Positions 28,803-38,010 of a DNA stretch of 64,000 nt are shown here, in pieces. Numbering within the stretch: position 1 is the stretch's first letter; each line of letters starts with the position of its first letter. A model generated the notes under the pieces. It was not told the DNA's origin, did no database searches, and saw only the letters and a program-made list of their open reading frames with translations. The DNA is taken from NCBI RefSeq assembly GCF_003264855.1, contig NZ_NFZS01000004.1, positions 1,116,001 through 1,180,000 on the forward strand, read 5' to 3'. A program made the position numbers and the translations under genes. Source of the stretch: Dyella jiangningensis. GTDB lineage: Bacteria; Pseudomonadota; Gammaproteobacteria; Xanthomonadales; Rhodanobacteraceae.

Positions 28803-30555
28803 TGCTGTGGGCCCCGTCTGCGTCTTCAAATTCACCGCTCAGATTCAATCGCGCAGCCGAATAGAGATCGTCAAGCAGGTGTCCATCGGCGTCGTCCCCA
28901 CCCGAAAGAGCGAGGCGGCCGGCGGCAAAGGCCACATCGAGGTATTCCGAACCATTTACCTGCGCAAGCTTCAATATTTCGTGCGGAAGCATCCAGGCGT
29001 AGATCTCTTGCCTATTGGCACCATCGAGTCCGCTGCCAACCACGACCCATGGAACTTGCTGCATCTCTGCCGGCTTGCCATTGCGGAAGGTCGTCTCCTG
29101 GTAGACCACCTCCAGACCTGGCAGATGATCTCCATAGAAAACGAGGATATACGGTCGCCTCCTGTGCTCGAGGTAGTCCCAGAGCCGCCCGAATTCCCGA
29201 TCTGCAGCCGCTATGTGGTAACCGTAGTGCGAGAATTCTTCGCAAGCCGTAGCTGATACCCCCGCGGGAGCTGGAATGCTGCTACGGAGGGCTTCATCCT
29301 TGACCTGCACTCCCCTGTACGGGCCGTGCGCCTCAATGCTGATCGCGAATACGAATTGCGGCCGCCCGCCCCTTTCCAGCTGACCTATGATCTCGTCCGT
29401 CATCGAATGATCAGACAGGTACAGGCCATCCTTGTACGATTGCGGCCCAAACGTCTTTGCCGTTATGAATTTTGAAAATCCCAACGACTTGAACGTATGC
29501 CGACGATTCCAAAATTCGCCGCCGTTGCCATGTACGGCGACGGTCTCGTAGCCTGCCTGTTCAAAATCACGCGCGAGACCGGGAATGGTTAAACGCGAAA
29601 TCTGCAGGTAAGGAAACTGGACGTGCGGATACGCAGCCAGAGGAATGCCCGTGAGCACTTCAAACTCGGTTCGCAACGTGCCACCTCCAAACGTGGGCAC
29701 CGTCATGGACCCGCCTACACCATGTTCGAATGCCCGATGCAGCGTCGGCAGGAGCTGATGCGTATCGGACACCTGATTCAGGATGCCCGGATCGAAGAAT
29801 GATTCGCTCTGGATGACAACAACGTCCGGCTGCTGCCCCTCACGTGCGTCCGGAACAAACCTGTCATGGATATCCAGGCGAGCCAGGAGACCTTTGACCG
29901 CCTGCCGGTCAATGGGCTCATTCAGCGCGGCATTCATATCGTTACCGGCGTAAAACAGGCTGCCTATCAGGCCCGCGTGAAACTGAGTAAGAAACGGCGA
30001 AGGCGATGACACACGCAACCGATCAGCGTCATAAATATGCCGACCGGTATCTCCGACAAGCACCTGATCGGCCACGCCAATGGCACATGCAAGCATGCAG
30101 ATGCGCAATAGCAGATTCCGGGGCAGAACGGGCTTCTCCAGGCGCAAAAGCAACCCGACAGCAAGCACGAGCGCGACGCATGCCAGCAATATCCAAGTCC
30201 AGTTTATGTAGTGAGCGAACAGGCTCACCGAACTCCAGTCGATGCCTTTCAACAGATAAAAATCAAAGACGTTCAAGGTTGAAGCGAGATGAACGGTCTT
30301 TTGCGTATTGATCGCATACAGTGCGGCGAGGAACGCCAGCGAAACCAACAGGGACACGCATGCACGCCCCGTAAGCGCGATCAGGCTGATCAGCAGCAAT
30401 GAAACGGGGATGGAGCTGACCCAGAAGCCGTACGAAAACAGATAACTGTCGATCTCGACATTCAGCGACAGACGGTCCATCGCCCACGAACTAATTGACA
30501 ATGTCATAAGGGCGGCCACGACTACCCCCAGGCGATATAGCCAGGTCATCCTCAC
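28792..30555 (-). CDS. LTA synthase/OpgB-like sulfatase-fold membrane enzyme
   Basis: The 587-residue product has five predicted N-terminal membrane helices (to about residue 165) and a periplasmic alkaline-phosphatase-superfamily domain. Motifs include VVVIQSESFFDPGIL (metal site), GGTLRTEFEVLTGI with the probable Thr nucleophile, AVHGNGGEFWNRR and FYGDHLPGL. Relatives transfer phosphoglycerol or phosphoethanolamine to glycans or lipids. In Gram-negative bacteria an osmoregulated-periplasmic-glucan role (OpgB-like) is the likeliest comparison. AAGGAG seven bases before the GTG at 30555 favours that codon over the ATG two codons later. The local sequence is less GC-rich than its neighbours by eye. 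Confidence 0.85.
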   Translation of the reverse strand: MRMTWLYRLGVVVAALMTLSISSWAMDRLSLNVEIDSYLFSYGFWVSSIPVSLLLISLIALTGRACVSLLVSLAFLAALYAINTQKTVHLASTLNVFDFYLLKGIDWSSVSLFAHYINWTWILLACVALVLAVGLLLRLEKPVLPRNLLLRICMLACAIGVADQVLVGDTGRHIYDADRLRVSSPSPFLTQFHAGLIGSLFYAGNDMNAALNEPIDRQAVKGLLARLDIHDRFVPDAREGQQPDVVVIQSESFFDPGILNQVSDTHQLLPTLHRAFEHGVGGSMTVPTFGGGTLRTEFEVLTGIPLAAYPHVQFPYLQISRLTIPGLARDFEQAGYETVAVHGNGGEFWNRRHTFKSLGFSKFITAKTFGPQSYKDGLYLSDHSMTDEIIGQLERGGRPQFVFAISIEAHGPYRGVQVKDEALRSSIPAPAGVSATACEEFSHYGYHIAAADREFGRLWDYLEHRRRPYILVFYGDHLPGLEVVYQETTFRNGKPAEMQQVPWVVVGSGLDGANRQEIYAWMLPHEILKLAQVNGSEYLDVAFAAGRLALSGGDDADGHLLDDLYSAARLNLSGEFEDADGAHSNAP

Positions 30556-30778
30556 GGGCTAACTCCTTCGCTGCACGGTAACGACAGAGGGAGCAAGCAC
30601 CCGTATATCGACCAAAACCGCTCTTACAGCGGCTTCCGCCTCGCCTGCGATGGAACACCGGAAAAGGGTTCTAAGTCGAAGCTTGCATGAACCTGACTCC
30701 CCGGCGGGAACCTTACTGTCACAAACCATTCTACGCAAGCTTCACGAAAGCTTAATTATGTTGCCGGCGCGTCGGCCT

Positions 30779-30815
30779 CAAAAACGAACAAGGCCACCGG
30801 GGTGGCCTTGTTCGT
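30779..30815 (-). terminator. Terminator of the OmpA-family lipoprotein gene
   Basis: The 15-base arm at 30784-30798 (ACGAACAAGGCCACC) is exactly complementary to 30801-30815. The AAAAA at 30780-30784 reads as a T-run on the minus strand. It lies 23 bases downstream of the gene end. Confidence 0.92.
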
Positions 30816-30837
30816 GCACCGGGATTGCTATCTCGAC

Positions 30838-31419
30838 TCAGGTGCTACCCGTGAAATCCGTCACCAGGGTCACGCGGCGGTTCGGTTGGCCTTCGTCGCC
30901 GTGGGCGCCCTTCACGACCTGGCGGTTCTTCACTTCGCCGTAGCCGACGGCGCGGACCTGTTCGGCGTTGAGGCCGCCGGTCTGGATCAGGTAATCGCGC
31001 ACGGCGTCGGCGCGCTTCTGCGCCAGGCGGCGGTTGTGGGCTGCGCTGCCGGAAGGATCGGCGAAGCCTTCGGCGGTGATGACCGCGTTGGAGTGATGGT
31101 CCTTGATGATCTTGGCGAAGTCATCGAGCTGCTTCTTGTCGTCATCGCGGATGGTCGACTGATTGGTATCGAAATGCGCGATCGTATTCACGCTGATGCG
31201 GCCCTGCATGGCCGTGATCTGCGAGTCGTATTGCGCGAACTTCTGCTGCATCTCCTGCTTGATCGAGTCGATCTCCTGCTGCTGCTTCTGATCGTTGCCG
31301 CGCAACTCGGTGAGGGCGGCGTCGTAGTCGGTCTTCTTGACGAAGTCGGAACAGCCGCAGAGCGCGACGATCATTGCACCCGCGAATGCACGAACGACGT
31401 AGGTGGTATGGCGTGCCAT
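30838..31419 (-). CDS. OmpA-family peptidoglycan-binding lipoprotein
   Basis: The 193-residue product has a lipoprotein signal with lipobox LCGC (Cys23). A short coiled-coil segment rich in Gln and Lys (about 40-70) precedes an OmpA C-terminal domain (about 75-190). The domain includes TAEGFADPSGSAAHNRRLAQKRA, reported here only as a motif region near 115-140. Such proteins tether the outer membrane to peptidoglycan. GAGGAG upstream supports the start at 31419. It is monocistronic and ends in a strong terminator. Confidence 0.92.
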   Translation of the reverse strand: MARHTTYVVRAFAGAMIVALCGCSDFVKKTDYDAALTELRGNDQKQQQEIDSIKQEMQQKFAQYDSQITAMQGRISVNTIAHFDTNQSTIRDDDKKQLDDFAKIIKDHHSNAVITAEGFADPSGSAAHNRRLAQKRADAVRDYLIQTGGLNAEQVRAVGYGEVKNRQVVKGAHGDEGQPNRRVTLVTDFTGST

Positions 31420-31679
31420 GGGTTGGTCTCCTCTTGTTTGGCTTCATGCGTGCGCCTGCCCAGAACAGCAAGACAGCTGCATGCCGAGAGACCCCGCCCC
31501 CTACGTCAGGCGGACTATGCTGAAGCCTCCCGGTTGTCACGCATGCCATAGCCATGCAGGCACACGCACACACCGACCCACCGCAGCCATCAACCGCCTG
31601 ACCGCGGTCTCACGAGACACTGCGCCGCTGCGGCGAAAGACCAGATGAAGATCGAGGGGAGTTTTTCGTTAAGCGCGAC

Positions 31680-31928
31680 TCACGATGGACGACGAGTCAC
31701 CTTTCTGAATCGATGCTCCTGCACGAGCCACATCGCCACGCCAAAGCCTGTGCCGGCGATCAGCCAGAGCATCGCCGACTGCGCGGTGGTGAGACGCGGG
31801 TGCGGAATGAGGTACGTCATGATGAAGAACATCGGCAGGCCGTAGAAGACCACGCCGCTGCGCAGCACAAAGCGCAGCATGCCTCGCTTGCGCGTCCTTG
31901 CCCATCGATCGAACTCTCCTGACTGCAT
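31680..31928 (-). CDS. Small two-helix membrane protein, unknown
   Basis: I do not recognise this gene. The product has 82 residues, two hydrophobic segments (around VVFYGLPMFFIMTYLI and SAMLWLIAGTGFGVAMWLV) and basic termini. The ATG at 31928 is preferred over a longer frame because AGAAGGA lies three bases upstream, although the spacing is short. The first part of the gap on its right (31420-31679 is on the OmpA side) holds nothing recognisable. Confidence 0.6.
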   Translation of the reverse strand: MQSGEFDRWARTRKRGMLRFVLRSGVVFYGLPMFFIMTYLIPHPRLTTAQSAMLWLIAGTGFGVAMWLVQEHRFRKVTRRPS

Positions 31929-32019
31929 GCGTCCTTCTCGCCTTGTTGCATTGCTGGTGTGGCCAACGCAGGGAACGCGCGAGCGCGCCATGCGTTGAGT
32001 ACCAATAGAGAAGTATGGA

Positions 32020-33705
32020 TCAGAATTCCTTCCAGTGATCGCCGGCGGTGACCAGTTCGGCCGTGGCCGACGGTCGCGCCGGGCGAGCCTGGAACGTCGC
32101 CGTGCCGGAGGGCTTCGACGGCGCTGCGTGGGCGACCACGGTGGTTGCGGCCGTCTTCGTCGCTGCCTCTGCTTCGCCTTGCACCGCGAAATAGGCGACC
32201 TGCTTGATCAACGCCTGGGACAGATCCAGCGTGTTCCGGCTGGCCGCACTGGCCTCTTCCACGAGCGCAGCATTCTGCTGCGTGACTTCGTCCAGCGTCG
32301 TCACCGCGTTGTTGACCTGGCCGATGCCGGCGGATTGTTCTTCCGAAGCCGCGGCGATCACTTCGATGATCGTGCTGACTTCGCGCACTTCGCCGGCGAT
32401 GTCGTTGAGCGCCTGCCCGGTGCGCTCCACCAGCCCGGCACCTTCGGACACCTTGAGCGTCGTGTCCTGGATCAGCGACTTGATGCTCCTGGCGGCTGCG
32501 CTGCTGCGCTGTGCGAGGTTGCGCACCTCGGTGGCCACCACCGCGAAGCCGCGACCCTGTTCGCCTGCGCGCGCGGCTTCGACCGCCGCGTTCAGGGCGA
32601 GCAGGTTGGTCTGGAAGGCGATCTCGTCGATCATGCCGACGATTTCGCCCACTTCCTTGCTTGCCTGGGTAATCGCCTGCATCGCGCCGACAGCGGAACC
32701 TGCGATGTCGCGGCCCTCTTCCGCGCGTCGACGCATGCGCAGCGCCATCTCGCGTGCCTGACCGGCGCCTTCGGCATTCTGCTTCACGGTGGCGGCGAGT
32801 TCTTCCATCGATGCGGCGGTTTCCTCCAGCGAGCTGGCCTGCTCCTGCGTTCGCTGGGACAGGTCGTCGTTGCCCTGGGAAAGGTCGCGCGCGGCACTGT
32901 TCACCTGCTCGGCCACGTCGCGCACCTGGGTGACGATGGCGGTGAGCTGGCGATCCATGGCGTCCAGCGAATGCAACGTGTCGCTGAATTCGTCGTTGCC
33001 GGTGACGATGGTGGCGTTGTTGAGCCTACCCTGCTGGATGGCACCCGCAAGCATACGCGCCTGGTTCAGTGGCCGCGTCACGGTGCGGATGAGGGCCGCA
33101 GCGACGACCAGCAGCACCAGTACGCCCAGCGCGAGGATGGCCAGCGAAAGCCGCCAGGTACGCGCAAAGTGCGTCGCCGCATCGGCCGCCGAACCCCCGG
33201 CCTGCTTTTCGTTGATGCTGATGAGCTGGTCGATCGCAGCGGTCTCGCCGGTCATGCCCTGGGACACTTTGCTCACGTGGAGCGCGCGCCCCTCGTCGGT
33301 CTTGCCCGCGTCCAGCAGCGCGACCTCATGGTCCATCAAGGGCAGCGTTTCCTTGCGCACCGCCTCGAACTGTTCCGCCACGCGGCGTTCGGCCGCCGTG
33401 GACACCATGCCCGGATAGTAGCGGCGCCACGCAGCGTCCAGTCGTTCCTTGTCGGCCGCGATCTTCTTCGCCAAACCTCGCTGGCTGGGATCGATGATCG
33501 AGCGGTTCAATGCCAGGCGGTCATCGATGATGGCGGCGCGCACGTCGGTGACCGCCACGATGGCCAGCACGTTGGTGCGATACATGTCGTCGACGAGCCG
33601 GTACGTCGCGCGGACTCCGTACAGGCCGACCAGACCCACGACAGCAGCGATGGCCAGGGCGATGCCCATGGCCGCGATGATTTTCAGACGAACGGTAAAG
33701 CGCAT
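32020..33705 (-). CDS. Methyl-accepting chemotaxis protein
   Basis: The 561-residue chemoreceptor has an N-terminal helix, a four-helix-bundle-type periplasmic sensor (about 35-190), a second membrane helix, a HAMP domain and the long cytoplasmic signalling coiled coil. The hairpin tip contains [20 protein letters not shown], the invariant contact site for CheA and CheW. The protein ends in HWKEF, which resembles the C-terminal pentapeptide (NWETF in E. coli Tsr) that docks CheR and CheB. The ATG at 33705 fits the family N-terminus. No che genes are adjacent, and the ligand is unknown. Confidence 0.93.
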   Translation of the reverse strand: MRFTVRLKIIAAMGIALAIAAVVGLVGLYGVRATYRLVDDMYRTNVLAIVAVTDVRAAIIDDRLALNRSIIDPSQRGLAKKIAADKERLDAAWRRYYPGMVSTAAERRVAEQFEAVRKETLPLMDHEVALLDAGKTDEGRALHVSKVSQGMTGETAAIDQLISINEKQAGGSAADAATHFARTWRLSLAILALGVLVLLVVAAALIRTVTRPLNQARMLAGAIQQGRLNNATIVTGNDEFSDTLHSLDAMDRQLTAIVTQVRDVAEQVNSAARDLSQGNDDLSQRTQEQASSLEETAASMEELAATVKQNAEGAGQAREMALRMRRRAEEGRDIAGSAVGAMQAITQASKEVGEIVGMIDEIAFQTNLLALNAAVEAARAGEQGRGFAVVATEVRNLAQRSSAAARSIKSLIQDTTLKVSEGAGLVERTGQALNDIAGEVREVSTIIEVIAAASEEQSAGIGQVNNAVTTLDEVTQQNAALVEEASAASRNTLDLSQALIKQVAYFAVQGEAEAATKTAATTVVAHAAPSKPSGTATFQARPARPSATAELVTAGDHWKEF

Positions 33706-33847
33706 GATAGCCCTGCCACAGACGGTATCTCCCCTCATGGCGGATATCGGCGCTGCGTGCTTGTCCTTGATGAGCAAGTTCTTGCGCGCCAGCCTGCGTT
33801 CATCGACGTGGCTGCCTTCGCGCGATCGGCCGTCCAAACGCTGTGGG

Positions 33848-34243
33848 CTAGTGGATGTGCTCGATGTCCGAGGGCACCGTGACCCACGGATGCATGCACT
33901 CCTCGAACACCGAGATGTTCGGTGCCGGAAACCCCGGGTTGGCGAAGGCGCCGACCGGTACGCCGATCAGGCCTTCGACGGAATCCAGCCGGTAATAGAG
34001 CGTCGAACCGCATACCGGGCAGAAATGAAAGGTGGCGTCCTGCCCGGTATCGCCCTTGCGTACATACGCGGTCGCACGGCCGCGGATCACCACGCTCCCC
34101 TCGCGAAAGCGCGCCTGCACGCCGAACACGCTGCCGGTGCGGCGCTGGCAGGCGTGGCAATGGCAGATGGAGACGCGCAACGGTTCTTCCGTCGTGCGCA
34201 GCATCAGCTGGCGGCAACTGCAGGTGGCGACGCGCTGGGTCAT
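33848..34243 (-). CDS. GFA-family (Gfa/CENP-V fold) zinc protein
   Basis: The 131-residue product carries the cysteine pattern of this fold: CSCRQ near the N-terminus, then [15 protein letters not shown] and later [12 protein letters not shown]. The family contains glutathione-dependent formaldehyde-activating enzymes, but many members have unknown substrates, so the reaction is not assigned here. The HWKEF chemoreceptor gene begins 143 bases downstream. Two glutathione S-transferases lie 6 kb away but are not linked. Confidence 0.88.
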   Translation of the reverse strand: MTQRVATCSCRQLMLRTTEEPLRVSICHCHACQRRTGSVFGVQARFREGSVVIRGRATAYVRKGDTGQDATFHFCPVCGSTLYYRLDSVEGLIGVPVGAFANPGFPAPNISVFEECMHPWVTVPSDIEHIH

Positions 34244-34520
34244 GGCGGAGCTTCCGTGGTGCGATGAGGCGATGCGTCAGGCGTCGTGCCAGGCCAGTTC
34301 GAAACCGCCGGCGATGTTCCATGCGCCTGCGCAGGGTGGACGCGAGACGACGGTGACGACGCGCCTGTGCAAGGCTGCCCGTTGCAGTGGATTGAGGTGT
34401 CGCTCATGCCATGTGCACCGTGGGTAGCCGGGTGGTGGCGCGCACGATACCTCAAGGCCAAGTGATCGTGTCGGGCGATCGTGCTACGGTCCCTACCTTC
34501 TCAGCACGCCGGAGGTGATC

Positions 34521-35375
34521 GTGTCCCTGTTCCGCCCTCGTCTGATGTCCCTGCTGTTCACCATGCTGGCGGCTGCCAGCCTCCCCGCCGCCGCGCAGAC
34601 GCTGCGCGTGATGAGCTTCAACGTGCGCACGCCCATGGCCGCCGATGGCCCCAACCGCTGGGAAGCGCGGCGCGACATCTTCGTGCGTACCGTCCGCGAA
34701 CAGCACCCCGACCTGATGGGCACGCAGGAGCTGCACAAGGAACAGGGCGACTACGTCGTGAGCAAGTTGCCCGAGTACACCTGGTTCGGTATCGACCGCT
34801 TCGGTGGGCATGCGGATGAGCACATGGGCGTGTTCTATCGAAAGGACGTGCTGCGGCTGAAGGACTCGGGCAACTTCTGGCTGTCCGATACGCCCGACAA
34901 ACCCGGCAGCATCACCTGGGGCCATCCGCTTCCACGCATGGTGACCTGGGCGCTGTTCGAACAGATCGCCACGGGTCGCACGTTCTACTACTACAACACG
35001 CACCTGCCCTATCGCGAGGAAGACGAGCCGGCGCGACTGAAGGGCGCGAAGGAAATCGTCGCGCGGATCGCGGCACTGCCCAAGGGCGTGCCCTTCATCC
35101 TCACCGGCGATCTCAACACCACGCCGAGCAGCGAGACTTACGCGCTACTGACGAAGACGCTGCAGGATGCCCGCGTGGCGTCGCCCAAAGTGGAGGGGCC
35201 GGAAAAGACCTTCCACAACTTCACCGGCCAACCGGACCAGCGCATTGACTTCATCCTCACGCGCGGTTTCACGCCGACGCACTACGCCACGGTCACCACG
35301 CAGGAGGCCGGACGCTATCCGTCCGATCACTTCCCTGTCGTGACCGACCTGACCTGGACAGCAAGCAAACCCTGA
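34521..35375 (+). CDS. Secreted endonuclease/exonuclease/phosphatase-family protein
   Basis: The 284-residue protein has a signal peptide (cleavage probably after LPAAAQ-type residues near 24). The EEP-fold catalytic segments are RVMSFNVRT, TQEL, FYRKDV, ILTGDLNTTPSS and a final SDHFPVV. The fold uses a metal and an Asp/His pair to cut phosphodiester or phosphomonoester bonds. The substrate could be a nucleic acid, a lipid or an inositol phosphate. The GTG at 34521 is chosen because GGAGG ends five bases upstream, while a GTG at 34515 would overlap that site. Confidence 0.88.
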   Translation: MSLFRPRLMSLLFTMLAAASLPAAAQTLRVMSFNVRTPMAADGPNRWEARRDIFVRTVREQHPDLMGTQELHKEQGDYVVSKLPEYTWFGIDRFGGHADEHMGVFYRKDVLRLKDSGNFWLSDTPDKPGSITWGHPLPRMVTWALFEQIATGRTFYYYNTHLPYREEDEPARLKGAKEIVARIAALPKGVPFILTGDLNTTPSSETYALLTKTLQDARVASPKVEGPEKTFHNFTGQPDQRIDFILTRGFTPTHYATVTTQEAGRYPSDHFPVVTDLTWTASKP

Positions 35376-35820
35376 TTCGCCGGCGTTTCGCCGGTCGTTT
35401 CCAGGTACCGCCAGGCCGCCCCATGGGCGGCCTATGCTTTTCGACGTATTTCCACCTTGCGTGACGAGCGCAACATTCGTCCAGCCGCCCGGCTTTGTTT
35501 CAGGCAGACGCGTCACGCCACTTCGGTCAACGGCCGGTTCCGCGTGACGCCGCCAACATCGACCACGTCGGGGCGCGCCATGTTCGCCAATACATCACCT
35601 TTCCTTTCCGACACGCCGGGCACGACGACGCCACAGCGCGTTGCGTCACCCTACCCACAACGTGTTGCCGACACGTCGTGCCCGTCGTTCTTTCGTCCCC
35701 GTGGTCCGTGTGACAGGACCTCGTTCCACGCTGTTGCCATCGTGATCGAACGTTCTCGCGCTTTCGCTCCATAACGCGACCGCACCCATCATCGAGGCCG
35801 CTGCCTCAAGGGAGAACATC
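35376..35820. other. Gene-free stretch with one terminator
   Basis: The only feature I can support is the hairpin at 35413-35441 that ends the upstream gene. Between about 35450 and 35810 the sequence is less GC-rich and contains several ACGTGTTG/ACGTCGTG-like repeats, but no coding frame with family similarity or a good ribosome binding site. Confidence 0.5.
35413..35441 (+). terminator. Terminator after the EEP-family gene
   Basis: AGGCCGCCC (35413-35421) pairs with GGGCGGCCT (35425-35433) around CAT. A TTTT run follows at 35438-35441. Confidence 0.7.
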
Positions 35821-36597
35821 ATGAAATCGTCGACGCTCTGGCTGGCCAGCGTGGCCGCCTGCAGCTGCATCAGTGCCATTGCCGCGGCCGATGCGCCCAA
35901 GCCCATGCTCATTCGCGACTACACCGACTTTGTGGCCCCGGCGGATCAGCAGGCGTACGAAGCCGGCATCAAGAGCTACAACCAGTGCCTCAACCAGCAC
36001 GGCTTCAAGTACACGTGGACCGCCTGGTCCCACGAAACCGGCGATACCTACGCCTATTCCTATACCACCGAAGCCGTGCCGTGGTCGGCCTTCGATGCGA
36101 TGCATGAGACGAGCAAGGCCTGCGACCAGATCTTTCGCGCCAGCGTGAATCCACATCTGAAAAGCGAGGTGAGCGGATTCGTCGAGGCACGCAATGACCT
36201 GAGCCACATGCCCAAGGGCATGGCTCTGACGTCGCCGTACATCCAGGTGGTCGATTTCAAGCTCAAGCATGGCCATGAGCCGCACGAGGCCTTCATCGAC
36301 GTTGCCAAGAAGATCGCCGCCGCCGCCGAGAAGACGAAATGGCCCAGCAACTACATGATCGGCGAGATGCAGCAGGCCGGTCCCGATGCGCCGGATTTCG
36401 TCGTCGTGATACCTGCCAAGTCGTGGGAAGACCTTGGCAAGGATCCGGAAACGCCGCTCTGGACCATGGTCGAAAACGTGTACGGCAAGCAGGATGCGCA
36501 GGCGATGCGCAAATCGCTCAACGAGGCCACTGAAAGCAGTTCATCCCACGTGGACAGCTACAACACCGAGCTCAGCTACAAGGGCGCTGGCAAATAG
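35821..36597 (+). CDS. Unknown exported protein
   Basis: I do not recognise the family. The 258-residue product starts with a clear signal peptide. Cleavage could follow AIAAA near residue 23, or SVAAC could serve as a weak lipobox at Cys15. The mature part is soluble and charged, with scattered aromatic residues and two Cys (near 60 and 101). The ATG at 35821 is preceded by GGGAGAA. A perfect hairpin just after the stop probably ends transcription. Confidence 0.75.
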   Translation: MKSSTLWLASVAACSCISAIAAADAPKPMLIRDYTDFVAPADQQAYEAGIKSYNQCLNQHGFKYTWTAWSHETGDTYAYSYTTEAVPWSAFDAMHETSKACDQIFRASVNPHLKSEVSGFVEARNDLSHMPKGMALTSPYIQVVDFKLKHGHEPHEAFIDVAKKIAAAAEKTKWPSNYMIGEMQQAGPDAPDFVVVIPAKSWEDLGKDPETPLWTMVENVYGKQDAQAMRKSLNEATESSSSHVDSYNTELSYKGAGK

Positions 36598-36607
36598 CTC
36601 CTGCGAT

Positions 36608-36636
36608 GACAGAGGCCGCATCCCGCGGCCTCTGTC
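36608..36636. terminator. Hairpin between convergent genes
   Basis: GACAGAGGCCGC (36608-36619) pairs exactly with GCGGCCTCTGTC (36625-36636). There is no T-run on either side, so termination efficiency is uncertain, but its place between two converging genes fits a shared terminator. Confidence 0.6.
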
Positions 36637-36664
36637 GCGCCTTGGTCTCGCACCGCCGCGCCAT

Positions 36665-37717
36665 TCACTGCTCGAGCCGCTCGCGCTTGGCACGAATGGC
36701 CTGCCGTACGACATGCCCGAACTGACGACCATGCTCACGCTCTTCGCGCTGGCTGCGTTGCGCGTGTGCCGCTTCGCGTTGCAGCTTGCGATAGTTGTCG
36801 AGGCGCCGTGGATCCAGCACCCCCTCCGCGACAGCCTGGATCACAGCGCAACCACTGTCGTCTTCATGCCGGCAATCGCGGAAGCGGCACCGTGAGGCGA
36901 GCCGTTCCACGTCATCGAAGACCATGCCCAGATCGGGCGCAGTCGCGCCCAGGCGTAGTTCACGCATGCCCGGCGTATCGATGACCCATGCGCCGATCGT
37001 GGTGGCGAACATCTCGCGCGACGTGGTGGTGTGACGCCCGCGCGCGTCGTCCTCGCGAATGCCATGCGTCAGTTGCACGTCTGCACCGATGACGCGGTTG
37101 GCCAGCGTGGATTTGCCTACGCCCGACGAGCCCACGAAGGCGACCGTCCTGCCGGGCGCCAGCCATGGCGAGAGTTGTTCCACCGATGAAGGGTCGGTGG
37201 CATTGACCGCCACCACGGCCATGGAGGGCGCCAAGCGTTCGGCCATCGCCACGTAGGCCGCCGCGTCGGCGCACAGGTCGGCCTTCGTGAGCACCACCAC
37301 CGGCGTCACCGAGGCGTCGAACGCCAGCGCCAGATAGCGCTCCAGGCGCGATGGATTGAAGTCCTCGTTGCACGAGGACACGATGAATAGCGCGTCGAGG
37401 TTGGCGGCGATGGACTGGCGGCGATGTTCTTCGCCGGCCGCCGTGCGCGCGATGAGCGACTGACGTTCCAGCAGGCGGATCACGCGACCCGCCCCATGTT
37501 CCACCAGGACCCAGTCGCCGACGGCGATACCGGCATCGGCTTCGACATGGCGCGGCACCACGGCGGTGCCCTGCCCGCGCGAGGAGAACACATCGAGACC
37601 GCCCCGATGCACCGCCGCGACGCGCGCGGGATAGCCCGCCTCGAAATCGTCGAGCGTCAGGTGTTGCGCAAACTCAGGCCGCCAGCCGAGCTGGTGGAGG
37701 GAAAAATTCAAAGGCAT
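36665..37717 (-). CDS. rsgA: Ribosome small-subunit maturation GTPase RsgA
   Basis: RsgA is a circularly permuted GTPase that checks late 30S assembly. The 350-residue product shows an N-terminal OB-fold (ASRGQGTAVVPRHV in the reverse-strand protein appears as FSSRGQGTAVVPR). G4-like TKADLC comes before the P-loop GSSGVGKSTL, which is the permuted order. It ends in a zinc-binding domain with CRFRDCRHEDDSGC. The extra C-terminal Arg-rich helix is normal. The gene stands alone. Confidence 0.94.
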   Translation of the reverse strand: MPLNFSLHQLGWRPEFAQHLTLDDFEAGYPARVAAVHRGGLDVFSSRGQGTAVVPRHVEADAGIAVGDWVLVEHGAGRVIRLLERQSLIARTAAGEEHRRQSIAANLDALFIVSSCNEDFNPSRLERYLALAFDASVTPVVVLTKADLCADAAAYVAMAERLAPSMAVVAVNATDPSSVEQLSPWLAPGRTVAFVGSSGVGKSTLANRVIGADVQLTHGIREDDARGRHTTTSREMFATTIGAWVIDTPGMRELRLGATAPDLGMVFDDVERLASRCRFRDCRHEDDSGCAVIQAVAEGVLDPRRLDNYRKLQREAAHAQRSQREEREHGRQFGHVVRQAIRAKRERLEQ

Positions 37718-38010
37718 GGGAGCACCCTGCAGACAAAGAGAACGACGGCCAGCCGGAAACGGGGCCGAACGAATCGCCTGGGTGCGAAGCGGAAGATGAA
37801 GCGCGCCGGCGAAAAGCCGGCAGAAAATCAGAAGCGCGTCGACCCGGCGGAGGCTGCTGCTACAACAATCATTGTTCTATTCCTCCTCTTGTTGGGTTGA
37901 TGGGAGGCGCAGAGTAGCCACGCCATGCAGCACATGCAAGTGCTGCACGTCTTTCGTTAGCCATGACGGAAACGCGTGCGTCGAACGCGCACGCCGGCTG
38001 TCTTCGCTGC

